NCBI GenBank assembly: GCA_964036045.1
Contig: OZ038382.1
Location: forward strand, 81,753,918 to 81,817,917
Source of the DNA: Eutreptiella sp. 'Long Island Sound 2002'
Lineage: Eukaryota > Euglenozoa > Euglenophyceae > Eutreptiales > Eutreptiaceae
DNA: 64,000 nucleotides
Direction of reading: 5' to 3'
A program made the position numbers and the translations under genes. This document shows, piece after piece, positions 54,970-64,000 of this stretch. Under the pieces are notes generated by a model that was given only the letters and a program-made list of their open reading frames with translations, was not told the DNA's origin and did not search any database. Every line of letters begins with the position of its first letter. The stretch's first letter is position 1.

Positions 54970-56007
54970 AGGTAGGTAGAAAGGTATTTTTGGGAGTTCT
55001 TGATGCCTCCTTTGACAATGCAGGAAGAAGGTCTTATCAAGGGCACCTCATGTCCCTCCCACTGCCCTAGGTCAGGTGCCTCTTGAGGCGCTTCTGCAGG
55101 CGCTTGGGAAGGCAGTGTTGCGGCCACCCAGTCCAGGTGCCTTGGGTGGGAGGCTGTCCCCACATGTGTCCCTGGCTAGGGCCACATGTCCCCTCCTTTG
55201 GGCGGCAGCTGTGGGAGGCTGCCCAGCCATGTGGAGTATCCCTCAGCACGGGGGTATTGCTTCCGCGAATCTACGGTATGACTGCCTCACTCCTGTGGCT
55301 CGAGTTGCGGGGCTTCGCTGCTTGGCAGGCGATGCCCTCTTGTACTCTGTGCCGGCTCGCCTGTCACCCGGTGTTTCCACGGCTCCGAGTGATGTTTGCC
55401 GTGGCCCCGATGCAGCCTGGCCGGGCTCGGACAAGCGGCCTTGGAGTACCCCTCCTGCTACTGGCCCAGTTGGTCGGGTGGGTCGCCTCAATGCGTCCTA
55501 CCCTTGGGCTGTGGCTGGGTGTGCCCTGTCCCTCTGCCGCCCTGGGTGTGCTAGCGTGTGCGGTGTCCTTGGCCCTTTGGCGCTTGTTCACCGGTGTGTG
55601 CGTCCTGTGCCTTCTGTGCGCAGTGTCTGTGGCCACTTGGCGCTTGTTCACCAGTGTGCCAGCTGATTGCGGTACGTGTTTGGTGTTGGTGGCCTCGTTG
55701 CGGTCCCCCGCCAACTTTTCTTTCGTTGTTGTTTATTTGTTGGTTCCTTGTCTTTTTTTTTCAAAAGTGAGGAAAAAAGGTAGGGGGGGCGGGACCACTA
55801 CAGGCACAGGCATGGGCAGTTAGAGCAGCAGTGCAGCGGCTCTGTGTTCCTCGTCCTGGTGCGCGTCGCTTGTGTATTCCTGGTGACCGCGCCCCAAGGG
55901 CATCGCTCCCATGTCATAGTGTACATGGGCGCGGGGTACTGTGAGTCCGGCTGAGTTTCGCTTTGCATCTCGGTTGGGCTTCCGGTGGAGATCCTGGACA
56001 TGAATCG

Positions 56008-56405
56008 CGGGTCAGGTGGTATTTGCGGGTTGGGCGAATGTGACGGACTCGGGCGTGCGTCCTGGTTTTTTTTTCCTTCGGTGAGCTGGGTTAGGCGCGG
56101 AACGTTAGGCGCCGTTGGACGTCGTTAGTGCTCGTCGGTGTGTGCGCTGGTGTCCGACGGCTCCTCTCTCAGTTGTGGTTTGGGTGGGGCTCCTTGGAGT
56201 GACTCGCAGGTCAGGTGATTTTAGCGGTTAGGCGGACTGCACGGCTTCGGGCGTGGGTCCTGGCTATTTTTCTGCTTCGGTGCACTGGGTTAGGCTCGGA
56301 GGGCTAGGCGCCGTTGGCGCGCTTAGTGTTCGTCGGCCTGTGCATTGGTGTCCAACGGCTGCTGGTTTGTGCAGCTTCTTCTGGGTGGGGCCTGGGGCAT
56401 TACTC
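56008..56405 (+). repeat. ~200-bp tandem duplication
   Basis: GGTCAGGTGrTwTTxGCGG, CGGGCGTGxGTCCTGG, GGGTTAGGC and GGCGCCGTTGG occur in the same order in 56,008-56,205 and 56,206-56,405. Confidence 0.75.
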
Positions 56406-57468
56406 GGTGGCGGTGTTGGGCAGGGTTCGTGGGTGGGTTACTGGGGAGGGCGATGCTTGGTGTGGTCGCCGGGCGAGGCTCGGTTTCTGTGGCTTGGTCA
56501 GGCCTGGTTCGGGCGGGTGCGGGCCACGGTGGCTCGCGGTGCTTTGTGGCCGGCTGGCCGGATTGATTCGTGGCCCAGAGCCGGGGCATCGAGGTTCGGT
56601 GGCCTGCCGCCGTGAGCCCGGTCCCTTGGTCCCTGGTTGTGCCTGGCAGCGGCGGGTGTGCGTTGTGATGGTGAGCAACGTTTTGTAGCCGGTGATAGCG
56701 GGTGTGGGCTCTGGTAGGTGGTGGCGCGTAGTCGGGTGTGCACTGTCGGATGACCGTGCTTGGGAACATGGGTCCTGGAGCTGCGTTTCCGAATCTGCCG
56801 GCGGGCTTGGCGCTGGTGGGGGCGGGCTGTGGTGGATGGCAGTGCTCTTAGGGTGCGGAACCTGGGCAGCAGCTCGGCCCTCGCGTGGCTGAATGTGGTT
56901 TGTGTTCCCAGACGGGGTCTTTGGATGGGCCACAGGCAGTGGTGGAGGTGGATATCGGGGAGGGGGGGTCCGGACAACAGCTGTGGTTGTTCGGCCTGGA
57001 GCCCGGGATCGTGGTGTCTGTGGTAATATCATGCCGCGCGCGGGTCAGGGCGTGGGCCATGGCCATGGGTGTGGCCATGGGCGGGTGGCGTCCGGGTTGT
57101 GGGCGTGAGTATCCGGGTCTGGCGTGATGGGTGAGCCAAAGGCCGGGCATGTGGCATGGGTGCCCTCGCTGGGTTGTTGGGTAAGTGTGTGGGGTGGTGT
57201 CGCTGGTCATGGTGCGGCGGTTGGTGGGTGGGCGTGACGTTTGGCGGTGCGGGTCGTGTGGGGTGGTAGGCCTTGGCGGTTGGCTGGGTGCAGGCGGTGG
57301 CAGGAAGTGTCGCTGGCGCGTGACCCGGGCGTCGCCCCGTAAGCATCGCCGGCGGGGTCAGGGGGGGGCACCGCTGGCCGAGGGGACAAGAGAATCATGC
57401 ACTGTGGCGCGCGGGGTGCCCGGGGTGCTGAGGGTCGGGGTGGTGCCGATGCTGCCGGTGTCCATGCA

Positions 57469-57828
57469 TCAGGGCTTGCGTGGTGCTGAGGGGGTGTTTG
57501 TGCGTTGGGGTTGGCTTGGGATGATGTCCCATAGGAAGTTTCCTTCCTTCTGCATCGCCAGGAGGCCCTCCCACAGGCGCCTGAGGACATGCAGGTGATT
57601 CCCGTATGCGGGGAGCTGGCCAGAGTGGGCTCCTTGGGGATGGAGCGCATCGGCCAGCATGGCTTCCCATGCGTCTTGCGGCATCCATCCCCGAGCTGGC
57701 CAGAGCCAACAGTTCTCCATGGACGCCCTGCGGGGCCGCCGGACCAGGTCCTCCAGGAAGGGCCCCGCGCGGGCGCACTTCCACAGCTCCCACAGCTGCG
57801 TGTGACTCCAGCGCTGCCACCACGGTCA
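57469..57828 (-). pseudogene. Trp-rich coding-like fragment in block 3
   Basis: A minus frame open from a TGA near 57,830 to 57,469 reads WWQRWSHTQLWELWKCARAG, then FLEDLVRRPRRASMENCWLW, PARGWMPQDAWEAMLADALH and LRRLWEGLLAMQKEGNFLWD. The only internal ATG (57,720) would give 83 residues, but similarity in style upstream of it suggests an exon or a broken longer frame. Composition (many Trp, Met, Glu) is unlike chance in such GC-rich DNA. Function unknown. Its Trp-rich character and place in a GC-rich block recall the 31,476-31,905 fragment in block 1, without clear sequence identity. Confidence 0.35.
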
Positions 57829-58022
57829 ATCGGCGGATCTGTGGCCTTGGGCTTGGCCATGGTTGTGGGTGCAGGCGTGGGTGTGCGCGGTGGGGTCGTG
57901 GGGACTGGCGGCGGCGGTAGGCCCGGGGCAGTCCTCGTAGTCCTGCGTCGTGGGTGTGCACGGGGAGTGGGCGGGACGTGGGCATACGCGGACACGCGTA
58001 CATTAGGTAACCGACACTTCCC

Positions 58023-58490
58023 TCAGCGTTGGGGTGGGGCCTCTGCCGGATATGGGTAGACATCCGGGCTGGAATGGGCGTGGGGGCACCACCGGCTGCC
58101 CTTGGTGTTGCTCCGGCCCGGGCGGGGGGGGGGGGGTGGCTTGTGGGTCCGGGGTGCGAGTTTTGGATGGTGTGGGGATGAGGCTCGTCGCGCCTCTGCC
58201 ATCGCGCGTTCCGCCAAGAAGGTGGCGGCGGCGGCGGCGGTGCTGTCGGGGGGGCATTGTGCTGGGCGCTTTTGCTGCCAGGCCCTTGGTGCAAGGGTTT
58301 GGAGGACGTAGGGGACGTCCGTGGGGGGCTGGGCCTGGGCTTCTAGCTTGGCGCCGGGCCGCGGTTTGGGCTTGGGGTTGGCGGTGGGTTGGGGCTGTGA
58401 TGTGGCGGAGGGTTTGGGTTGCTGCTTGGCGATGGGCTTGGGTGGCGGCTGGGCTTTGGGTTGTGGTGCGGTCTTGATCAATGCAATTGA
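58023..58490 (-). pseudogene. Pro/Lys/Gln-rich coding-like stretch in block 3
   Basis: The minus frame reads APQPKAQPPPKPIAKQQPKP, then PTANPKPKPRPGAKLEAQAQ and AAAAATFLAERAMAEARRAS. Upstream it runs into the ~555-bp repeat, so any start there is probably fortuitous. It may be the disordered N-terminal part of the same relic as 57,469-57,828, in another frame. Low-complexity translation is a serious alternative. Confidence 0.25.
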
Positions 58491-59029
58491 GCGCGATTGA
58501 CCATTGAAGTCCAAATAATTCATCACCAAATTGAGTTGATGATACCCACACCAATATATGGACATTATCATGCAGAGGGAGCAAATAATGACAATGTTGG
58601 TCAAGAGGAGAGGAAGAAGGCGACGTAAAAGTGAAGCTTGGGAATAACACATGCGGCCATCGAAGACGATGTTGCATCCCTACTGCAAGCATCAATTTTA
58701 TATATCATACACATCGGAACTATGCGTTCATTTGCAGACATATGATGCCATGCGAACAAAACCTCGATTCAACACATTGAGAAAAGTGAGATTAATGCAT
58801 GGGATCATGCATGACACAATGACATCAATAAGGTCCACATGGTGCATGGCACAACACAGGGAAATGACATACGACACAATGGCATCATTACATTGTGCAT
58901 AAGCTTGGCCCCACATGCCCCATCCTCACCCTTACCCACAATACGGCAAAAATGCAATTGAGAAACATGACTTCCAAACATGAGGAGTGTTCTCGCCGCA
59001 GATCAAGCATGACACCATGGCCTCCATGA
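58476..59029 (+). repeat. ~555-bp direct repeat, right copy (flanks block 3)
   Basis: See 54,413-54,969. After 59,029 the two copies continue into unrelated sequence. Confidence 0.85.
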
Positions 59030-59400
59030 GCACAAAGTATGGCATGGCCACTTACATGTCTTATCCACATGCATGAATCACCAGTGATTACATGAAAATA
59101 ACTTGCCATGAGCATCACCAAGATATGAGTCAGTGGAGTGACTTCATGGCAATACTTGACACCTGGCATGTGTGACGTATCACATATATCATCATGCTGG
59201 CAATGCCTCGGTACTTCACACCGGACGCCGGGTGCCTATCACTCAGCAATAACATGCAAAATGGCCAGCAAGTGAATATACCTGGCGCATTTACTTGCTG
59301 CTGGCAAAGAAGGAATCAAGAAGGGCCAGCCCACCAAACCTCACATGTTTAGTATATGCTACAAACTAATTGCTGAGCTACCTACGGTTAGAGTGTCGTG
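59030..59400. other. AT-rich interval, nothing recognised
   Basis: No frame, repeat or motif that I can support. Confidence 0.5.
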
Positions 59401-60625
59401 TAAGGTTTTTATAATCTTGTTATCGACTCTCTGAGTATTGGTCCTCTCTTCCGAAATATGTTTTGCAAACTTGTTGTTCAGTTTGGACGAGACTCCAACT
59501 GTTTTGCCCGCGGGTGACTCCTGTTACTTTGACTCCACACACAACGATGTGTCTAAAACCAAAACCACTTTTGGAAATCCTTAAAGTCCTTTCTTCAATG
59601 GTCCGTGATTGTTTGGGAACGCACTCAAACCTCTTTTGATTGTCTACGGCTCCTGCTGTTTGGAATCGTTTATCAAAATCCTTCAGAGTCGCACGATGAT
59701 CTCCAGACTCCTTCCGTCCCCTCACGGCGATGCAAAACTCAAATGACGAACAATATTTTGAAAACAGTGATTCCTGTTCAACGGAAGAATGATAATTTAA
59801 TAATAAAGCATTAAAAATAAAATCATTCACAGAAATCCCGTAAACATCTGTGCTATTCTACAGGATGCGCTTACGTGTAATATGCGCCTGCGATCTTTGA
59901 TGCGCAACACACGCTCTCACCATCACTGTACATTACAGGACAAGGTACAAATCAGTCCTCATTAACAATAAGTCTGATGGATTAACAATAAGTCTGATGG
60001 CATTACTGTCCTATTACACTCCCCTTGCAAGCTCAATCATTGGGGATATGATTGGGCTGACAATAAATAATATGGGCAGGGAAGCCCATCAGACTTGCAT
60101 GAAATAGACACTCAGAAAGTGCCAAAGTAATCACTCTGCCCGGCCAAGGCTCAATGCCGAAGCCGCAGGCCCACAGCCAGGGCTCGCAAGCCGAGGCTCC
60201 AACTGCCGTACCGTGCCTCAAGAAGGAAAAAAAATAGCAAAAAAAAACTTCAGTATTGCAACGAAGTAAAAAAAAAAACAGACTTTCGCCAGAAGAACAC
60301 CGACGACAGTCGCCAATGCCAGCCAATATCAATCCTGCTCCTAAAACTATCAGGCTTTTACTTCAGAGCACATTGAAAAATCGAACGTACATAATCACCA
60401 ATGCGTGCACACACTGTCCCATGGCTGCTTGCAGCACCTAACACCGCTGAACCACAGAAACACACACCATCTGCCATTAGCTGAGAAGAATCAGCGTACT
60501 ACACACTCCTGTCAACGACTACTGACCACTAACTTCTATACCTCTCACAACGTTCGCGCAGCGTCTCAGACATGATGAGCACTCGCAATCACAAGTTTGG
60601 TAAGATTTGTATAATCTTGTTATCG
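59401..60625. mobile_element. 1.2-kb segment bounded by 25-bp direct repeats
   Basis: TAAGGTTTTTATAATCTTGT plus TATCG at 59,401-59,425 and TAAGATTTGTATAATCTTGT plus TATCG at 60,601-60,625 differ at two positions. The segment between could be an insertion with a long target duplication. No inverted ends are evident. A 20-bp tandem word (TTAACAATAAGTCTGATGG) lies at 59,962-60,000, and A-runs at 60,228-60,280. Confidence 0.4.
59420..59830 (-). CDS. Small open frame of unknown function
   Basis: A 136-codon minus frame beginning MNDFIFNALLLNYHSSVEQE, with RGRKESGDHRATLKDFDKRF, CVPKQSRTIEERTLRISKSG and GFGFRHIVVCGVKVTGVTRG. Mixed composition in AT-rich DNA makes it more credible than most short frames here, but it has no recognised domain. 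Its last codons run into the left 25-bp repeat. It may be a chance frame. Confidence 0.2.
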   Translation of the reverse strand: MNDFIFNALLLNYHSSVEQESLFSKYCSSFEFCIAVRGRKESGDHRATLKDFDKRFQTAGAVDNQKRFECVPKQSRTIEERTLRISKSGFGFRHIVVCGVKVTGVTRGQNSWSLVQTEQQVCKTYFGREDQYSESR

Positions 60626-60739
60626 GAGAGAGCGGTCCAGATGCGACCGGACAGAGCGGTGTGGCTGGAGCCGGGATGGAGGGGAAGGTACAGGGTGGCG
60701 GCGGGGGGACGTCGGTGGTGGGGTTGGCATATGACATAG

Positions 60740-61285
60740 GTAGCGGACAAGGGGGAGGGGGTCCCGGTCAGGAAAGAGTGGGGAGGGGAGCTGCCAGGAG
60801 GAGGACATGATGCGAGTGGCGTGCGCGCACACTTCACTAGGGCGGCATTGACTCCAGCACCAACAACACAGGGCCACAGGGGGCAGGAGTTGGCGTATAC
60901 GTTCAGTGAGGACATGACACTGAAGGCGGCGGAGGCCATCAAAATGGTGCTGGACAAAGGGACGGCGTGCATGGCCAACCACACGTACCATGTGCACCCG
61001 CACACGGGGGACACGTGGCATTACGCGTTCCCGGGGGAAGACGGCATGGAGAGTATAGTGTCGCTGCCGGAGTGTGAGAGGCAAGGTGCTGAGATATCGG
61101 CCCTTGCCAGAGTGGGAGAAAAATGGGTGCGGGAGATGGGAGGAGTGGAGCCCGAGAAGTGGGCAGTGGGGGCCATTCGGCGTGCGAGGTACCGCAGGGG
61201 AGAATGGATGACGCGGGAGGACACAAAGGCGATATTCCCCGTGGCGACGAAGGGGCCAGCAGCGGCACAGTGGAGGGGACAGTGA
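60740..61285 (+). CDS. Hypothetical protein fragment, unknown family
   Basis: The frame is open from a TAG at about 60,737 to TGA at 61,283-61,285. The first in-frame ATG is 60,914 (124 residues), but protein-like reading starts earlier (ELPGGGHDASGVRAHFTRAA), so an upstream exon is possible. The body reads LAYTFSEDMTLKAAEAIKMV, CMANHTYHVHPHTGDTWHYA, FPGEDGMESIVSLPECERQG and EKWAVGAIRRARYRRGEWMT: a compact mixed alpha/beta pattern with His-rich HVHPHTGDTWH. No domain recognised. It lies just right of the 1.2-kb segment. The opposite-strand frames (Pro/Ser/Cys-rich) look like shadows. Confidence 0.4.
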   Translation, partial: VADKGEGVPVRKEWGGELPGGGHDASGVRAHFTRAALTPAPTTQGHRGQELAYTFSEDMTLKAAEAIKMVLDKGTACMANHTYHVHPHTGDTWHYAFPGEDGMESIVSLPECERQGAEISALARVGEKWVREMGGVEPEKWAVGAIRRARYRRGEWMTREDTKAIFPVATKGPAAAQWRGQ

Positions 61286-61649
61286 AGCCGGTTCGGACCC
61301 CCGTGGCCATTATTGGGTCACTTGGGGTGTGTATCTATGTGCCGGCAAGCCGCCATTGGCTGATATCATACTCTCTCATCCACCTGACCTAACCTGATGT
61401 GATAGTGTGATGGGCTTGGCCATTCCAGCTATGAGCGGCCACATTCACAACCGAGGCGCCGCCGGCTGAGATTTATATATCAGAATATCAGGAATCAACA
61501 GGGTTTTTTTATCATAATGTTTCTGTAAGTTTTCAGCTGTCCGTTCTGATTGTGGATGTATCGGCGACTGTCAGTTGGCTCGCAATTTTGCGGTAACCGA
61601 TTGGTTAACTGTTATTTCGAGATATTTTAGCGGAAACCCCGATGAAGGG
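61286..61649. other. Interval without a supported gene
   Basis: AT-rich sequence leading into the right 2-kb repeat. Confidence 0.5.
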
Positions 61650-63735
61650 TTAAATTTCATCAGAAAAGCGTTCGTTGCTTCCGCAACTTTCATCTTATAC
61701 ACTCTCAAAATTAATCTGATTTTTTCAGACATTCAGAATCGGATTTTCAACTTCGAGGTCGCCGCACTGAATATGATGAATTTCGAGTGGTCCTACATTT
61801 TTCCCCGATCACGAATCAACCTTCCTTTTGTTGTCTCCTTCATTTTTCTTGGAGATATAAGCGAAACAAAATTGATTCGTGAGGCCACTTTGAAAGGTCA
61901 TATCTCCGGCTCACGGCGAGGAATACCAATTTTGAGAATTGGGTTGAAATCGCCTTGGTCTCAACTTAATTGGGGGAGCGTCAAACGACTTTGATGTGTA
62001 CACATGCCTAGTGTAGCAAGGGATAATGGTCAAGAGGGTAGAAAGTGATATATAATTCTTGAACCATGCAACCGAATATTTTAATGCAACTTTCGAGTGT
62101 ACCGCATGAGTGTTGGGGTTGCATAGAAACTTTCCTTGGGTTCCTACGTATTTTTAACGTGCAGTTATGTCCATGGAGGGGCATGGCATATAATGGTGGG
62201 AGCCACTTTTTGAGGGTATGTGCTATATGCATGGCATGTGCTTCGCTATGCTCACGCCCATGTTATATATCTCCGTTTGTAGGAAGATATGTGGGGTCAG
62301 ACATGGCAAGGGGTTTGCCCATGTCCGAATGGTGAGCTCCATAGCGCTAGACCAAGTCTACCGCACATATAGTGCATGTGGGAAGGCTTACAGGGCGACC
62401 CACAAGCGCCACTATCAATTTTCCCATTTTCATGGTGCGTGTCGGGAGGAGGTTCGAAGGTGTCCCTATGCGTCCATGTGGGGATCCAAGTGGGGGGATT
62501 GTTCGCAAATGGTCCGAAGCAATTGTGTTTTGAACCATATGTTGATACCATGGGTGAGCGAAGTTATATACTATTGTAATTATCTTGAATTCGGCAATAT
62601 TTGCATTTTTTTGACCTCATTTTATGCTCATTTTTGTATTTTATGTGCTCAACTGGTCGGCTAACAGTAAAGTGCCTAGAGATTCGTGAACTATGGTATG
62701 TTGCTTATATGTTGGCATATGCTTCGATGTTGCACCTCACCATATGCCGGATCACGGGGTTACTTTGGCCTGGCACACGGGGCCTCACAAAATTAGGTCT
62801 CAAATTCGTGAGTTGACTTGTGAAGCATGGCATGTGTATTTCCGGAGGGGTTTAGGAGCCAATGTTGGGATATTCTTGGGTATGGATCTTTGGTCTATAT
62901 CACCCTTGTATACTACTTTCCGGATTGACACATGCATGGAGCATTTGAATATTTGCCGTATGCAGTTTTGAGTATATAATTGAATTTTCGGCACTATGGT
63001 GTGATTTGCCTAATTTTGCCATGTTGTGAGGTCATCTGCATGGGGCAATTCTCCAAGCCCAATCGACTCCAAGTCCAACCAAAGTTATGTCAGGGTAGGG
63101 CAGGGTCCTGAGTGCCCCTCTAGGCCATAACACGCCACCTCCCTTGTTGGGCTAGGATTTGAAGGCTTGGGAGGAAAAACATTCTTGGGGTTTGTGTAGT
63201 GACTTTTGACACATGGCATTTAGCCATCTTATTTGACTTGGTTCAGGGCATCATGTTGGCGAGTCAAGGGAAGGTCCTGAGTCCAGGGAATGAGGGGTCT
63301 GTGGCTGTGATTGTGTACGTTTCCATCTTTCCCCAATTTTGCTTTATTTGTGTTCATATGCCAATTTCAGGGCTTCCTTTTCCATTATTCTATTGTCGCA
63401 ATTCTATGTACATGCCCAACGCCCGTGTCTCCGTGTGCACCGTGAGACAACCGGCGTGTTAAAAGGAGTTGTTGAGTGTCAACGCTGGACCTCAAACACC
63501 CTTGGAAGCCCTCAGTGTGGTTCATTTGGATTGGAGCTATTGTACTTGGGTATTGGTTATTGCAAGGGATCTGAATTTGTGTGAAGGAGCCATATTTTAC
63601 TATTTTTTGTGGGAAATTGTGCAGGATAGGGCAAGATCATGCAGAACCTGGTGAGAAGCAAGACCATAGGAGTGACAGGAAATGGTGGAAGGGGTACAGC
63701 AGGGGCCGGTCCTGGTAGAGACCTTCTTAATGGTA
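61650..63735 (+). repeat. Right copy of the 2-kb dispersed repeat
   Basis: Same order and orientation as 1-1,997. It runs directly into the open frame at 63,639, which suggests it is the 5' region (LTR and/or leader) of a retroelement whose body lies beyond the window. Confidence 0.75.
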
Positions 63736-64000
63736 GCAGAGGAGTACCTATCCCCTACCGCCGCACCGGGAACTTGGGCCCTCATGAGCCCTGCCCAAGG
63801 ACGCCCCGGGTGCAAATCGTCAAGTCCTTGGAGTGGACGCTGGACTGGGAAGCCCGAGAAGAGCGAGGATGCTCAGAACGGAGAGCCCTTGCAGGACATG
63901 GGCTAGACATGGAGGACCTGGCCTCCATGTGTGAAAAGCAATGCCGCAGGGCTTCCAATTTCCGCTCCGCTGCGGAGGAGTTGGAGGAGACTGGCAGCAA
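63639..64000 (+). CDS. Partial gag-like open frame, continues past the window
   Basis: ATG at 63,639 follows an in-frame TAG by four codons, and the frame is open to the last base (120 codons). It begins MQNLVRSKTIGVTGNGGRGT and continues GAGPGRDLLNGSRGVPIPYR, RVQIVKSLEWTLDWEAREER and HGLDMEDLASMCEKQCRRAS, ending in an acidic helical SAAEELEETGS. The position after a repeated leader and the charged helical character suggest a Gag or ORF1 N-terminus, but there is no diagnostic motif yet. The left 2-kb repeat carries the same first codons and then a stop at 1,995. A minus-strand frame over the same bases is the main alternative. Confidence 0.4.
   Translation, partial: MQNLVRSKTIGVTGNGGRGTAGAGPGRDLLNGSRGVPIPYRRTGNLGPHEPCPRTPRVQIVKSLEWTLDWEAREERGCSERRALAGHGLDMEDLASMCEKQCRRASNFRSAAEELEETGS

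Larger units (their letters stand above)
54970..58475. mobile_element. GC-rich block 3 between ~555-bp direct repeats
   Basis: 3.5 kb of GC-rich DNA set between two copies of an AT-rich sequence, the same architecture as blocks 1 and 2. It does not share their 850-bp module as far as I can see. It contains a ~200-bp tandem duplication and minus-strand coding-like stretches listed separately. Confidence 0.4.

Noticed and set aside
55076-55823. Plus-strand 196- and 246-codon overlapping frames
   Set aside because: Leu/Cys/Val-rich in one frame and Pro/Ala/Arg-rich in another, with an internal duplicated phrase; no frame is clearly favoured.

Overview
This is repeat-dominated eukaryotic nuclear DNA. 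It carries LTR-retrotransposon pol genes with a chromodomain, a PIF/Harbinger-type transposase, a LINE-type RNase H, minisatellites, a long GC-rich satellite, and protein frames broken in ways normal for eukaryotic transposon graveyards. There are no operons, ribosome-binding sites or rRNA genes. The mixture of AT-rich and extremely GC-rich blocks and the CCCTAA-type repeats would suit an alga or another protist (or an early-diverging plant), but I cannot name the organism from sequence alone. Almost nothing here looks like an intact single-copy host gene.

Layout. 1-1,997: left copy of a 2-kb repeat whose second copy lies at 61,650-63,735. 2,126-3,081 (minus): a decayed unknown gene, followed by three identical-type perfect or near-perfect palindromes (3,501-3,933). 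4,300-12,612 (minus): one decayed gene cut in two by a PIF/Harbinger-like transposon at 6,171-11,816. That transposon has GGGGTTTCCCT inverted ends, a 3-bp ATT duplication, subterminal decamer arrays, a transposase on plus and a divergent RING-finger gene on minus.

12,830-50,574 is a nest of Ty3/Gypsy-like elements, all on plus. An older element (E1) is split: its gag, protease and half of a methyltransferase-like domain lie at 12,830-15,171, and its other half resumes at 46,617-50,574. Between them sits a younger element (E2) with ~700-bp LTRs (15,172-15,874 and 45,916-46,616), a primer-binding site matching initiator tRNA-Met, gag, protease, methyltransferase-like domain, RT, RNase H, integrase and a C-terminal chromodomain. 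E2 is itself interrupted by two very GC-rich blocks (18,095-32,644 and 36,982-40,063). Each block is flanked by a long direct duplication of E2 sequence (1.84 kb of gag; 578 bp of RT). The two blocks share an ~850-bp terminal module in opposite orientation. Block 1 contains ~9.4 kb of a stop-free 23-bp satellite, part of it tandemly duplicated as 2.8-kb copies.

50,575-64,000: two minisatellites, a degenerate LINE RNase H region (51,887-53,127, minus), and a third GC-rich block (54,970-58,475) again flanked by ~555-bp direct repeats. Then come a 1.2-kb segment bounded by 25-bp direct repeats, a short unknown coding frame (60,740-61,285), and the right 2-kb repeat running into an open, gag-like frame that leaves the window.

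The strongest candidates for something new are: (i) the Harbinger-like transposon that pairs its transposase with a RING/Tudor-like protein, (ii) the GC-rich blocks that sit between unusually long direct duplications, and (iii) a Dam-type methyltransferase-like domain between protease and RT in a chromodomain Ty3 element.
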